64,000 bases of DNA from an uncultured Lachnospiraceae bacterium (GCA_947630805.1 CANRIV010000004.1:1-64000); one strand, 5' to 3'. Positions 6,655 to 16,357 are shown, numbered from the stretch's first letter. The notes: generated from the letters alone by a model not told the origin. Numbers and translations are program-made.

Positions 6655-7983
6655 TTATCGTTTTACTTCGATAAACGCATTATAAATTGCTCTCATTGCC
6701 ACTTCAAAATCTTCTTCTGCAACACCGATAATAATATTCAACTCAGAAGATCCCTGATCAATCATCTTAATATTTACTCTGGCATCTGCAAGCGCCGTAA
6801 ATAAGATGGCCGCGGTACCTCTTGCACTCTTCATTCCACGTCCAACGACTGCGATTAATGCCAGATCACTTTCGATATATAACTGGTCCGGATGTACTCT
6901 GGAACGAATTTCATCTAAAATGGTAGTCTCTTTCCCTGTCAGCGCATCCGTCTGGATAACAACGCTCATTGTATCTACACCGGATGGCATATGTTCAAAA
7001 CTTACATGACTCTTTTCCAGGGCCCGAAGCACATTTCTTCCAAAGCCAACCTCGCTGTTCATCTTATCTTTTTCAATATTAATAACTGACATTCCTTTTT
7101 TTCCTGCAATTCCCGTGATAATATGGTCACAAGGCTCTGCGGTCTCAGAAACAATCATTGTTCCCCGGTCTTTCGGACAGTTTGTATTTTTAATATTTAC
7201 CGGAATACCTGCAGCTCTCACAGGAAAAATCGAATCTTCATGCAGTACAGTGGCTCCCATATAAGCGAGCTCTCTCAACTCCGCATAAGTAATCGTCTTA
7301 ATTGGTTCAGGATTTGGAATAATTCTTGGATCGCAGATTAAAAATCCACTGACATCGGTCCAATTTTCATATATTTTTGCTTTTGCTGCCCTCGCTACTA
7401 TCGAGCCGGTAATATCAGACCCTCCTCTGGAAAACGTTCTGATTGTTCCGTTTGGCATAGAGCCGTAAAATCCCGGAATGACAACATATTCTACGGACGC
7501 CAGCTTTGGAGCTAATTTTTCTTCTGTCTTATTCCAATCAAAATTACCCGTTTCATCAAAAAATATATATTTCGCTGCATCAATAAAATCAAAGCCCAAA
7601 AATTTTGCCAGCACTTTACTATTCAAATACTCTCCCCGGCTGGCAGCATAGTCTCTTCCTGCCATGTGGGAAAAAGCGGCTTTCATTGTTTCAAAATCCT
7701 TATCCAATGAAAAATCTTCTATATTTAACTCTGCAATAATCTCATGATATCGGTCCTTAATTGCCTGAAATTGTTCCTCAAATTCTTCTCCATTTGTCGC
7801 AAGCTCATAACACTGGTAAAGCATATCTGTAACTTTAATATCTTCTACGTATCTTTTTCCCGGCGCAGATGCTACCACAAATCTTCTGGCCGGATCCGAC
7901 AGAATAATATCCGCCACTTTTCTGAACTGATTCGCATCCGCCAGTGAACTTCCGCCAAACTTTACTACCTTTGTCTCTTTCAT
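6655..7983 (-). CDS. lysC: Aspartate kinase
   Basis: This enzyme phosphorylates aspartate, the first step toward lysine, methionine and threonine. The KFGGSSLAD motif (residues 8-16), the RTFSRGGSDITGS segment near residue 190 and two C-terminal ACT-type regulatory repeats (about 300-440) give the family architecture; 442 aa is usual. The ATG at 7983 follows GAAGGGAAC and is 29 bp after the phosphoglycerate-mutase-like gene. With hom it forms an aspartate-to-homoserine/threonine operon. The ACT pair implies feedback control by an end-product amino acid; which one cannot be read from the sequence. Confidence 0.95.
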   Translation of the reverse strand: MKETKVVKFGGSSLADANQFRKVADIILSDPARRFVVASAPGKRYVEDIKVTDMLYQCYELATNGEEFEEQFQAIKDRYHEIIAELNIEDFSLDKDFETMKAAFSHMAGRDYAASRGEYLNSKVLAKFLGFDFIDAAKYIFFDETGNFDWNKTEEKLAPKLASVEYVVIPGFYGSMPNGTIRTFSRGGSDITGSIVARAAKAKIYENWTDVSGFLICDPRIIPNPEPIKTITYAELRELAYMGATVLHEDSIFPVRAAGIPVNIKNTNCPKDRGTMIVSETAEPCDHIITGIAGKKGMSVINIEKDKMNSEVGFGRNVLRALEKSHVSFEHMPSGVDTMSVVIQTDALTGKETTILDEIRSRVHPDQLYIESDLALIAVVGRGMKSARGTAAILFTALADARVNIKMIDQGSSELNIIIGVAEEDFEVAMRAIYNAFIEVKR

Positions 7984-8012
7984 ATTAATGTTCCCTTCAA
8001 TATTATATTATT

Positions 8013-9215
8013 CTACTTTGAGAGCAGGTAGGACATCATTTCATGTCCATTTGCTATATAAATACCGCTTTCGTTTCCACATTTTTCATTATAATCATAA
8101 CAGCTTTTCTTTATTTCTGTGCTGTCATACAACATGTACGGTACCGGATCACTTGTGTGAGTCCTGATACAGATTGGAGTCGGATGGTCCGGCATTATCA
8201 ACATTCTATAGTCCTCTCCTGCCTGGTCCAGTGCCTCAGACACTGGTTTAATAATCTTTTCATCCAGGTTTTCGATTGCCTTTATTTTTTTCTCTATACT
8301 TCCCTGATGCCCCATCTCATCCGGTGCTTCCACATGAATATACACAAGGTCGTATTTCTCTTTCAGCAATACATCGACTGCCGCCTGTGCCTTACCTTCA
8401 TAATTGGTTTCAAGTCCGCCGGTAGCGCCTTCCACTTCAATATTTTTCATCTTTGCTCCTACAGCAATTCCTTTTAATAAATCTACTGCAGAAATCATTG
8501 CACCTTTTTTATGATTTTTTTCTTCAAATGAGGTAACACAAGGTCTGGTACCTGCTCCCCAAAACCAAAGAGAATTTGCAGGATTCAGTCCTTTTTTCAT
8601 CCGTTCTATGTTAATTGGATGATTTGCTAAAATTTCATAGCTCTTCTTTTGCATTTCTCGCAATATCTTATCTTCCGGAAGATAATCTCCAATTTTCTTT
8701 CCAAGAATGTCATGTGGTGGAGTAAGTTCTACCACTTTTCCCTGATCCCAGATTGTAAGATGTCTGTAACTGGTCCCGACATAAAATTTGTATGTATCAT
8801 TCTCTAACTCTTTTTTTACTGCATCTAATAATATCGCCGCATCTTCTGTACTGATTTCACCGGAACTGTGATCAATGATTGTCTTTTCTTCATAGGGCAG
8901 ATTGTCGTTTGATACGGTAACGATATTACATCGCAGAGCAACATCCGTATCTTTCATATCTACCCCAATACTCAATGCCTCCAACGGAGAGCGGCCGGTA
9001 TAATATTTTTTAGGGTCATAACCAAGCACAGATAAATTTGCCGTATCGCTTCCCGGCTTCATGCCCTCTGGAATTGTATGTACCATACCAATCTCTGACT
9101 TTTTTGATAATTTGTCCATTTTTGGTGTATGAGCATACTCTAATGGAGTCTTCCCTCCTAACTCTTCTATCGGAAGGTCAGCCATTCCATCGCCCAAAAC
9201 TACTACATATTTCAT
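8013..9215 (-). CDS. Phosphoglycerate mutase-like metalloenzyme, probable homoserine kinase
   Basis: The 400-aa protein belongs to the alkaline-phosphatase superfamily of cofactor-independent phosphoglycerate mutases (archaeal ApgM type). The N-terminal GDGMADLP, the SDTANLSVLGYDP segment with the likely phosphorylated serine (near residue 58), and C-terminal DHPTP and GHEM metal-binding segments are visible. A close subfamily (TIGR02535) is described as a proposed homoserine kinase because it occurs with threonine-pathway genes. Here it lies exactly between hom and lysC, with 28-57 bp gaps, and no thrB is in the window. I favour homoserine kinase, with phosphoglycerate mutase as the alternative. 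Confidence 0.85.
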   Translation of the reverse strand: MKYVVVLGDGMADLPIEELGGKTPLEYAHTPKMDKLSKKSEIGMVHTIPEGMKPGSDTANLSVLGYDPKKYYTGRSPLEALSIGVDMKDTDVALRCNIVTVSNDNLPYEEKTIIDHSSGEISTEDAAILLDAVKKELENDTYKFYVGTSYRHLTIWDQGKVVELTPPHDILGKKIGDYLPEDKILREMQKKSYEILANHPINIERMKKGLNPANSLWFWGAGTRPCVTSFEEKNHKKGAMISAVDLLKGIAVGAKMKNIEVEGATGGLETNYEGKAQAAVDVLLKEKYDLVYIHVEAPDEMGHQGSIEKKIKAIENLDEKIIKPVSEALDQAGEDYRMLIMPDHPTPICIRTHTSDPVPYMLYDSTEIKKSCYDYNEKCGNESGIYIANGHEMMSYLLSK

Positions 9216-9272
9216 TTCTTTACTCCTATTGAACTAAAATCATCTATCAACAACATGGTGCAAAGTCCACAA

Positions 9273-10475
9273 TTAATCCTCAATCCGGATTCTGGACAGA
9301 ATATTTCCCAATTTTGAAGCTTTTCCTTCAAAACTTTCTTCACTCATTTTTTCTGTAATAAATCCAATCTCGCCTTTTATGCCTGCATCCACGTATTCTA
9401 CCATACCGTATACTTTTTCAATATCAGACTTATCGCATGATGTTCTCACAAAAAATCTCTTTCTGGATTTTGAAAAATCTTCCAAAGCTAATTTTTCTTC
9501 CTCCCACATTACTGTTGTGGAAACATTCAGATGTCTTACACAATCTACTACGTCCGATACAACAGCGCTGGCCGTTGGCAGTTTTCCTGCTCCGCTTCCG
9601 ATAAATACCAAATCTCCTACCATGTTTCCGCGCACCAGAATACCATTCACTACATCATTGACATTGTATAACGGATGCTGCGGCGACAGCAGTCTTGGAG
9701 AAACAGATGCCACAACGGCATCATCTTCATTTTTGCATTTACCCAAAAGTTTAATGGAGCGTCCCATCGCTTTAGCATACTTAAAGTCCTGGGCAGTAAT
9801 CTTAGAAATTCCTTCCGTATATATTTCCTCAAAATTTACGGTTTTCCCTTTTGCCAGCGAAGCAAGAATTGCAATTTTTCTCACTGCATCATATCCTTCA
9901 ATATCCGCCTCCGGATTGCGCTCCGCATATCCCAGTTCCTGCGCTTTCTTTAAGGTACTTTCAAAATCAGCGCCTTCTTTATCCATTTTCGTTAAAATAT
10001 AGTTTGTTGTTCCATTTAATATTCCTGTAATTTCACAGATTCTATCTGCTGTAATATGCATATTGATTGGTCTGATAATCGGAATTCCACCGCCAACAGA
10101 TGCCTCAAACAAAAAGTTTCTGTTTCTCTCATGCGCTATCCGGATAAGTTCTGCTCCATATTTTGCTACCAGTTCTTTGTTCGATGTGCAGACACTTTTT
10201 CCTGCAAGTAAAGCTGACTTCACAAAATCATATGCCGGTTTCAGTCCTCCCATGACTTCTATAACAACTTCAACTTCAGAATCCTCTAAAATAACATTAT
10301 AATCATGTACTAATACATTCTCACATGGGTCTCCCGGAAAATCTCTTAAATCCAGAACATATTTTACCTGAATTTCTTCTCCCGCGTTTGCAGTAATCAA
10401 TTCTTTATTTTCATTAATAATCTCAAATACACCCGAGCCTACTGTTCCATATCCCAGGATTGCTACTTTAATCAT
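9273..10475 (-). CDS. hom: Homoserine dehydrogenase
   Basis: Reduces aspartate semialdehyde to homoserine with NAD(P)H. The Rossmann signature LGYGTVGSG (residues 7-15), the catalytic-domain NGTTNYILTKM segment near residue 155 and a short ACT-like C-terminal tail from about residue 345 are present. At 400 aa it is a little shorter than many Firmicute enzymes (about 430). The ATG at 10475 follows AAGGAGGAAAATA. It heads the hom, PGM-like, lysC operon. The 188-bp gap from prfB contains a hairpin and a short possible upstream ORF. Confidence 0.95.
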   Translation of the reverse strand: MIKVAILGYGTVGSGVFEIINENKELITANAGEEIQVKYVLDLRDFPGDPCENVLVHDYNVILEDSEVEVVIEVMGGLKPAYDFVKSALLAGKSVCTSNKELVAKYGAELIRIAHERNRNFLFEASVGGGIPIIRPINMHITADRICEITGILNGTTNYILTKMDKEGADFESTLKKAQELGYAERNPEADIEGYDAVRKIAILASLAKGKTVNFEEIYTEGISKITAQDFKYAKAMGRSIKLLGKCKNEDDAVVASVSPRLLSPQHPLYNVNDVVNGILVRGNMVGDLVFIGSGAGKLPTASAVVSDVVDCVRHLNVSTTVMWEEEKLALEDFSKSRKRFFVRTSCDKSDIEKVYGMVEYVDAGIKGEIGFITEKMSEESFEGKASKLGNILSRIRIED

Positions 10476-10534
10476 TATTTTCCTCCTTATACTTCAATCG
10501 GAAGTGCTTGCATCTCCAGCTGAAGCGCAAACGC

Positions 10535-10559
10535 AAGGTTGAGAATTTCTTTCAACCTT
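10535..10559 (-). repeat. Hairpin in the hom leader
   Basis: AAGGTTGA and TCAACCTT form a perfect 8-bp stem with a 9-nt loop on the minus strand, 60 nt before hom. No T-tract follows, so it is not a standard terminator. It overlaps the start of a possible 22-codon TTG-started ORF (10487-10555) that ends in the hom ribosome site. The rest of the 10476-10663 gap shows nothing else that I can assign. Confidence 0.45.
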
Positions 10560-10663
10560 TTCCTCGCTCGTCTTATTATGTTTTTGCTGTGTCCCGACTA
10601 TTTTGCGAAAAAAATCGACACTTTGTAAATTTTAGCACGGTTAAATATAATTATCAACCAGAT

Positions 10664-11779
10664 TCACTTATCTTTGTCGAGATTTATCCATTTTAGATAA
10701 GCATTGATAAAAGGGTCAATATAACCATCCAGCACCTTACCGACATCTGCTACTTCTTCGTTGGTCCTATGATCCTTTACCATAGTGTACGGCTGCATGA
10801 CATAAGACCGAATCTGGTTTCCCCATCCGATTTCTTTTACCTCTCCCCGAATATCGGAACGCTTTTCCTCTTCCTCCTGGCGTTTCAGTACATACAGTTT
10901 CGACTTCAGCATTTTCATTGCACGATCTTTATTCTGTAACTGCGAACGCTCATTTTGGCACTGCACGACAATACCCGTGGGCAAATGTGTTATCCGAATT
11001 GCAGAAGAAGTTTTATTGACATGCTGTCCTCCCGCGCCACTGGAGCGATAAGTATCAATTCTGATATCGTCATCATTAATCTCTACATCTAAATCCTCTT
11101 CAATATCAGGCATAACATCACAGGAAGCAAAAGACGTCTGTCTTTTTCCGGCTGCATTAAACGGAGAAATTCTGACCAGACGGTGAACACCTCTTTCTGA
11201 TTTTAGATATCCATAAGCGTTTTCTCCATTGACCTGAAAAGTAATGGATTTTAATCCGGCTTCTTCTCCATCTAAAAAATCCAATACTTCTGTTTTGTAT
11301 CCTTTTCCCTCTGCCCAGCGGGAAAACATCCGGTACAACATACCCGCCCAGTCGCAGGATTCTGTGCCGCCCGCTCCGGCATTAATTTTCATTACAGCAT
11401 TACAGTTGTCATATTCTCCGGATAAAAGTGTTTCTATTTTTACGGTCTCAAAGTTTTTGACAAATTGATTTAATTCTTCCTGCACTTCTTCCACAATACT
11501 TATCTCTTCTTCCTCATCTCCCATTTCAATGAGAATTCCAAGATCTTCATATTGCTTTTCAAGTTTTGAAATAATTTCTAATCTGTTTTTTAACTGTTTT
11601 AATTCTTTCATCATTTCCTGGGATTTTTTTATATCCTCCCAGAAATTCTGCTGTTCCATAGCGGTTTCTATCTGTTCAATTTTTTTCCTTTTTGTATCCA
11701 CATGAAAAGAATCTTTCAATTCTTTCATTTTTTCTCTGTATTGATTCCATTCATATTTATATTGCTCTAATTCAACCAC
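10664..11779 (-). CDS. prfB: Peptide chain release factor 2 (no programmed frameshift)
   Basis: RF2 releases peptides at UAA and UGA. It contains the stop-reading SPF motif (VRISPFNAAG) and the catalytic GGQ in SGAGGQHVN. The likely start is GTG at 11779 with GAGAGG 7 nt upstream, giving 371 aa; this matches the normal N-terminus (VVELEQ). Most bacteria carry an in-frame UGA near codon 25 that requires +1 frameshifting. Here the reading frame is open, and the position corresponding to the slip site reads TCT TTT CAT. It lies downstream of secA, as is common in Firmicutes, with a terminator-like hairpin between them. Confidence 0.95.
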   Translation of the reverse strand: MVELEQYKYEWNQYREKMKELKDSFHVDTKRKKIEQIETAMEQQNFWEDIKKSQEMMKELKQLKNRLEIISKLEKQYEDLGILIEMGDEEEEISIVEEVQEELNQFVKNFETVKIETLLSGEYDNCNAVMKINAGAGGTESCDWAGMLYRMFSRWAEGKGYKTEVLDFLDGEEAGLKSITFQVNGENAYGYLKSERGVHRLVRISPFNAAGKRQTSFASCDVMPDIEEDLDVEINDDDIRIDTYRSSGAGGQHVNKTSSAIRITHLPTGIVVQCQNERSQLQNKDRAMKMLKSKLYVLKRQEEEEKRSDIRGEVKEIGWGNQIRSYVMQPYTMVKDHRTNEEVADVGKVLDGYIDPFINAYLKWINLDKDK

Positions 11780-11804
11780 AAAAATACCTCTCGTCAATAA
11801 TTTG

Positions 11805-11829
11805 CAAGAAAAGACGGGCAATGCCCGCC
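11805..11829 (-). terminator. Small terminator-like hairpin between secA and prfB
   Basis: CGGGC-ATT-GCCCG followed by TCTTTTCTT on the minus strand (stem 11815-11827). The stem is only 5-6 bp, so partial termination or read-through into prfB is likely. No separate prfB promoter is obvious. Confidence 0.55.
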
Positions 11830-11876
11830 TTACTTTTTATTTTAACTCTTTTGCAGATAACTGCAGCATTTTATTT

Positions 11877-14450
11877 CTATGCTTTTCTTCCGCAACAGTT
11901 TTTATATTTTTTTCCTGAGCCGCAAGGACACGGATCGTTTGGATAAATTTTGGCTTCGGTCCTCTGCTTTGGCTTTTTCACTCCACCGTCATCATCCTTA
12001 TTTGTTCCCGTAACCTTAGCTACTTCCTCGCGCTCTACATTTTGTTCTACCTGGATATGATATAATGTCTTGACTGTATCAATTTTAATATTTTCAATCA
12101 TAAAATTGAACATCTCAAATCCTTGAATTTTATATTCTACTGACGGATCTTTCTGTCCATATGCCATCAATCCGATTCCCTGCTTGAGCTGTTCTAAATC
12201 ATCCAGATGGTCCATCCATTTTCTGTCAATCACTTTTAACAGAACAATTCTTTCCAATTCTCTGATATGCTCGGCTTCCGGAAATTCAGCTTCTTTATTT
12301 TCATAAAGTTTTACTGCATTTTCCTTTAACAGCTGTTTAAACTCTGATTTGTTGAGAGTTTCTATTGTCTTTCCCTGCATATCCAGCTGAAACGGTATAA
12401 TCTCAAACAAAGACTGCTTTAATCCCGCAATATCCCATGTGTCTGCCGACTGATCATCCCGAATAAACATGTCCACTTGAGATTCAATAATTTCATTTAT
12501 CATTTTGATAATAGAATCCCTCATGTTCTCTCCGTTAAGAACACGTGCTCTCTCTGCATAAATAATTTCTCTCTGGTCATTATTTACCTTATCATATTCC
12601 ATAAGGTTTTTTCGGATACCAAAGTTATTTCCTTCTATTTTCTTCTGAGCCCTCTCGATTGTGCTGGACAATGCTTTATGATGCAGTTCTTCATCTTCCG
12701 GAACGCCCAGTGCATTAAACACTGACATTAATTTTTCAGAAGCAAACAAACGCATGATATCGTCTTCCAGAGAAATATAGAACTTAGATTCACCGATATC
12801 TCCCTGACGACCGGAACGACCTCTCAACTGATTGTCAATACGTCTGGATTCATGACGTTCTGTACCGATAATTTTAAGACCACCTGCTGCTTTTGCCTCT
12901 TCGTCTAATTTAATATCTGTACCTCTACCTGCCATGTTTGTGGCAATCGTTACCGCGCCATGCTGACCTGCCTGTGCTACAATCTCAGCTTCCATCTCAT
13001 GGAACTTTGCATTTAATACTTTATGAGGAATTCCTCTTTTTCGCAGCAGTCCGCTGATTTCTTCTGATGAGTCAATATTAATTGTACCCACTAGAACAGG
13101 TTGTCCTTTTCGGTATGAATTTTCAATCTCATTGACAACAGATTTCAGCTTTCCTCTTTTTGTCTTAAACACAGCATCTTCATGGTCTATCCTTGCAATC
13201 GGTTTGTTCGTAGGAATCTCTACAACGTCCATGCTGTATATATCACGAAACTCTTTTTCTTCTGTCAAAGCAGTACCGGTCATGCCGGCTTTCTTTTTAT
13301 ATTTATTAAAAAAGTTCTGAAACGTAATGGTAGCCAGCGTCTTACTCTCTCTTTTTACCTTGACATGCTCTTTGGCTTCAATCGCCTGGTGAAGCCCATC
13401 AGAATAGCGCCGACCCGGCATAATACGTCCCGTAAATTCATCTACAATAAGTACTTCGTCATCTTTTACTACATAATCCTGATCTCTGTGCATAAGATTG
13501 TGTGCTCTCAATGCCAGAATAACATTGTGCTGCAGTTCCAGATTTTCCGCATCCGCATAATTTTCAATATGGAAAAATTTCTCAACCTTTTCTATTCCCT
13601 GAGCTGTCAGCGTAACAATTTTATCTTTTTCATTGACCAGAAAATCACCGTCTTCTTCTATGTCTACTCCCATAATTGCATCCATTTTGCTCAGTTCCGG
13701 ACTTGCGGTACCGCGTTCCATCTGGCGTGCTAAAATATCGCACATCTCATATAGCTTGGTAGATTTTCCACTCTGTCCTGAAATAATCAGCGGTGTTCTT
13801 GCCTCATCAATCAGCACGGAGTCAACCTCGTCAATGATACAGTAAGACAGACCTCTCTGCACCAACTGTTCTTTATAGACGACCATGTTATCTCTTAAAT
13901 AATCAAATCCCAGTTCATTGTTGGTAATATAAGTAATGTCACAGTCGTACGCTGCTTTTTTGTCATCATGCTCCATATCTGCCAAAACGCAGCCAACCGA
14001 AAGTCCCAGATATCTATGGACCTGTCCCATCCATTCTGCGTCACGGGTAGCCAGATATTCATTCACTGTAACAATGTGCACACCTTTGCCTTCCAAAGCG
14101 TTCAGATATGCCGGCAGCAGACAGGTCTGGGTTTTTCCTTCACCCGTCTTCATTTCTGCAATACGTCCTTCGTGCAGAATGATACCACCCAGCAGCTGAC
14201 ACGGATAATGCTCTGTCCCCAATGTTCTCCTGGTAGCCTCTCGTACCATAGCAAATGCCTCCGGCAAAATATCTTCAAGCGTTTCCCCTTTCTGTAAGCG
14301 AGCCTTAAACTCCAAAGTTTTTGCTTTCATCTGTTCCTCGCTCAGCTGTTCCATCTCAGGTTTTAACGCCAGAATCTTCTCCAATGTTTTGCTATGTCTT
14401 TTTAACTCACGCTCACTGTGCGTGCCGATAATTTTACTAATTACTCCCAT
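11877..14450 (-). CDS. secA: Preprotein translocase ATPase SecA
   Basis: SecA drives export of unfolded proteins through SecYEG at the membrane. Visible are Walker [10 protein letters not shown] (about residue 102), the DEVD box near residue 208, the [11 protein letters not shown] motif near 500 and the C-terminal zinc motif [13 protein letters not shown]. Length is 857 aa. The ATG at 14450 follows AGAGGAGATTACC. A good promoter lies at 14502-14530. It would serve the many signal-peptide proteins encoded in this window. Confidence 0.98.
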   Translation of the reverse strand: MGVISKIIGTHSERELKRHSKTLEKILALKPEMEQLSEEQMKAKTLEFKARLQKGETLEDILPEAFAMVREATRRTLGTEHYPCQLLGGIILHEGRIAEMKTGEGKTQTCLLPAYLNALEGKGVHIVTVNEYLATRDAEWMGQVHRYLGLSVGCVLADMEHDDKKAAYDCDITYITNNELGFDYLRDNMVVYKEQLVQRGLSYCIIDEVDSVLIDEARTPLIISGQSGKSTKLYEMCDILARQMERGTASPELSKMDAIMGVDIEEDGDFLVNEKDKIVTLTAQGIEKVEKFFHIENYADAENLELQHNVILALRAHNLMHRDQDYVVKDDEVLIVDEFTGRIMPGRRYSDGLHQAIEAKEHVKVKRESKTLATITFQNFFNKYKKKAGMTGTALTEEKEFRDIYSMDVVEIPTNKPIARIDHEDAVFKTKRGKLKSVVNEIENSYRKGQPVLVGTINIDSSEEISGLLRKRGIPHKVLNAKFHEMEAEIVAQAGQHGAVTIATNMAGRGTDIKLDEEAKAAGGLKIIGTERHESRRIDNQLRGRSGRQGDIGESKFYISLEDDIMRLFASEKLMSVFNALGVPEDEELHHKALSSTIERAQKKIEGNNFGIRKNLMEYDKVNNDQREIIYAERARVLNGENMRDSIIKMINEIIESQVDMFIRDDQSADTWDIAGLKQSLFEIIPFQLDMQGKTIETLNKSEFKQLLKENAVKLYENKEAEFPEAEHIRELERIVLLKVIDRKWMDHLDDLEQLKQGIGLMAYGQKDPSVEYKIQGFEMFNFMIENIKIDTVKTLYHIQVEQNVEREEVAKVTGTNKDDDGGVKKPKQRTEAKIYPNDPCPCGSGKKYKNCCGRKA

Positions 14451-14501
14451 GGTAATCTCCTCTGTTAAAATTTACCTAACTACTGTGGCACAATCATAAG
14501 T

Positions 14502-14530
14502 ATAATAACATTTCTCCCCAACGAGTTCAA
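14502..14530 (-). promoter_or_regulatory. Promoter of secA
   Basis: On the minus strand TTGAAC (14525-14530), 17 bp, TATTAT (14502-14507). The predicted start is about 45 nt before the secA ATG. Confidence 0.65.
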
Positions 14531-14624
14531 TACACCCAAGTGTAATTATTTTGTAAAAAATATATTAACAATATCTGAAACAATGTGGCTAAAATTAGAA
14601 TATTTTCTATTTTCCACAAAATTT

Positions 14625-15221
14625 TTACCGATTGTTTTTAAAATTGGAAATAATCTGACCAATTTCATTATAATCTCTCTGCATTAACTCTTCACAAAAC
14701 TGTAATTGCAGTATTTCTTCCGGAATCTTTTCTAATATTTTCGTTATCACAAACTCTTTGCTTTTCCGTTTATATTTCGGTAAGCCGTTTATTTCCTGAA
14801 TATGTGCAAGTTCCGGCCGCCATAACATCCCCAGTTTTCTCTTCCATCGGGTTTTCGGATTTTTATCCGGTTTTCTTAAAATATAAAAATCGGGAATTCC
14901 CTGTTCTATCTCTACCGTTATGATTCCCCACCACGCTGGAACATGTTCCGTCACATGATGTGCATGCCTGGTCCCTACCACAATATAATTGTAATCGTAA
15001 AACAGATTATAATCTTTTATCTGCCGTTGTAATCGTGCATAGGTATCTGCATCGCTTTTTATCTCTATCCCATATACTGCCACAGGCGTAACCATAACGA
15101 CATCTGCCCGGGAACATCCCATCTGTTTTTCTTCTATGACCCGGTTGATACCATATATTTCATCCAAAAAATCAAATAACGGCTCCCGGATATCTTTATC
15201 ATATAACATGGTTTTCTCCAT
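14625..15221 (-). CDS. sce7726 family protein (PD-(D/E)XK nuclease-like)
   Basis: This 198-aa cytosolic protein resembles the sce7726 family, whose members have a restriction-endonuclease-like core. A conserved R-A-D pair (CSRADVVMV, near residue 38), then YGIEIKSDADTYARLQRQ near residue 50 with the E-x-K nuclease dyad, and a YIVVGTRHAHHV strand are visible. The biological role of the family is not established. The start may be the ATG at 15221, or the ATG at 15209 which has GGAG 7 nt upstream. No methyltransferase or mobile-element gene is adjacent, so a restriction-modification role is not supported. Confidence 0.7.
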   Translation of the reverse strand: MEKTMLYDKDIREPLFDFLDEIYGINRVIEEKQMGCSRADVVMVTPVAVYGIEIKSDADTYARLQRQIKDYNLFYDYNYIVVGTRHAHHVTEHVPAWWGIITVEIEQGIPDFYILRKPDKNPKTRWKRKLGMLWRPELAHIQEINGLPKYKRKSKEFVITKILEKIPEEILQLQFCEELMQRDYNEIGQIISNFKNNR

Positions 15222-15276
15222 CCATTCTCTTCCATCTGTTTTCTGTAGGCTTTTTATTTGCTGCCTTCTGCGTCTG

Positions 15277-15309
15277 TAAAAATGACGGTGCCATGCACCG
15301 CCATTTTAT
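15277..15309 (-). terminator. Terminator downstream of hpf
   Basis: GGCGGTGC-ATG-GCACCGTC flanked by AAAAT and ATTTTT on the minus strand. It follows hpf and has the form of a strong intrinsic terminator that could work in both directions. Confidence 0.8.
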
Positions 15310-15380
15310 TGAAATTCTTATTCTTACACTTTAACGCCAATATATCCGGTATCATTTTACTTTTGCCCGGCTTACAAATA

Positions 15381-15920
15381 TTAATCAAACATAGGCTCGA
15401 TTAATCCGTATGTTCCTCCTTTTCTCTTATACACCACGTTTACCTCATCTGTCTGTGCATTTAAAAATACAAAGAAACTATGACCTAAAAGTTCCATCTG
15501 CACACAAGCTTCCTCTGCATCCATCGGTTTAATACCAAAACTTTTTGTTCTGACTATCTTGATAGCGTCTTCTTCCTCTTCGTCATAATCTGAATCAATA
15601 AAATCAGGAGTAAAATCGTCCCGATATACTTTTTTCTTATCTATCAGTTTTTTCTTGTATTTTACCAACTGACGCTCTATGGTTTCCTGTGCCATATCAA
15701 TGGACGCGTACATATCTTCGCTGATTTCCTCTGCTCGGATAATATTACCTTTTACCGGAATTGTTACCTCCACTTTCTGCTCGTTGCGCTTAACACTGAG
15801 TGTAACATCTACCCGGGTCTCTTCTGCAAAATATTTATCCAGTTTGCTAAGCTTGTCCTCCACTGCATTTCTAATGCCCTCTGTTACCTCAATGTTTTTT
15901 CCGAAGATTTTAATTTTCAT
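15381..15920 (-). CDS. hpf: Long-form ribosome hibernation promoting factor
   Basis: The protein binds ribosomes in slow growth and promotes 100S dimers. The N-terminal S30AE/YfiA domain (about residues 1-100, starting MKIKIFGKNIEV) is followed by a linker rich in D/E and a C-terminal dimerisation domain (about 120-179) with the EACVQMELLGHSFFVF segment. The 179-aa length is that of the long form of Firmicutes. The ATG at 15920 is preceded by AGGAAGTGG; an upstream ATG at 15938 lies in this ribosome site region. A promoter (TATAAT at 15952-15957) lies just upstream and a terminator just downstream, so it is monocistronic. Confidence 0.95.
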   Translation of the reverse strand: MKIKIFGKNIEVTEGIRNAVEDKLSKLDKYFAEETRVDVTLSVKRNEQKVEVTIPVKGNIIRAEEISEDMYASIDMAQETIERQLVKYKKKLIDKKKVYRDDFTPDFIDSDYDEEEEDAIKIVRTKSFGIKPMDAEEACVQMELLGHSFFVFLNAQTDEVNVVYKRKGGTYGLIEPMFD

Positions 15921-15951
15921 GGTACCACTTCCTTTCATATCTGGTATTTAA

Positions 15952-15981
15952 ATTATATCATAGAGCAATCAGTTTTCACAA
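15952..15981 (-). promoter_or_regulatory. Promoter of hpf
   Basis: On the minus strand a perfect TATAAT (15952-15957) has TTGTGA 18 bp upstream (15976-15981). Confidence 0.6.
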
Positions 15982-16313
15982 TAAAAACATATTTTTCTGT
16001 ACATATAAAAATCAGCTTTCTTTTTTGTGCATTTTCAACAAATACATAATTTTCGACTTTATTTGACATAAGAGTAGATAAATTAAGTTATTAACATAAT
16101 TTTTTTGAAAAAATACTTGAAAAAAAGGGTTATTAACCAAGTTATTAACATTGTCAACACATTTTTACACATTATTATGTAAATCTTTGTCGAAATATGG
16201 AAAGAACGGGTGTTTTGTAAACATCTAATAAACTTGTGCATATTTTACAGAAAGACTTGACTTTTTTTCCAAAATGTATTCATAACTTTTTTAATAAATT
16301 TGCTTTTTACAAA
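15982..16313. other. AT-rich intergenic stretch without a gene
   Basis: I see no ORF with a ribosome site on either strand. The stretch has three copies of TTATTAAC (16088, 16130, 16142) and a TTTTTACACA. These are only partial matches to DnaA boxes (TTATNCACA). Part of it may be upstream control sequence for hpf. Confidence 0.5.
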
Positions 16314-16357
16314 AAAATACTGTCACAAATCTTTAATATAATTCGTGACAGTATTTT
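16314..16357 (-). terminator. Terminator of the NlpC/P60 gene
   Basis: AAATACTGTCAC and GTGACAGTATTT arms, with TTTTTTT following on the minus strand, lie 19 nt after the stop codon at 16376. Confidence 0.85.

Noticed and set aside
9379-10002. 207-codon plus-strand ORF opposite hom
   Set aside because: It is antisense to a clear hom gene, has no ribosome site or recognisable motif, and is explained by codon bias of the real gene.
10476-10663. T-box or other amino-acid riboswitch before hom
   Set aside because: No T-box sequence, specifier loop or terminator/antiterminator pair is seen; the only clear structure is an 8-bp hairpin without a T-tract.
14625-15221. Part of a restriction-modification or defence island
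   Set aside because: No methylase, helicase, integrase or other defence gene is adjacent; neighbours are secA and hpf.
16088-16171. Cluster of DnaA-like boxes or an origin
   Set aside because: The three TTATTAAC copies differ from TTATNCACA, the neighbours are hpf and an NlpC hydrolase, and no dnaA, dnaN or other origin gene is near.
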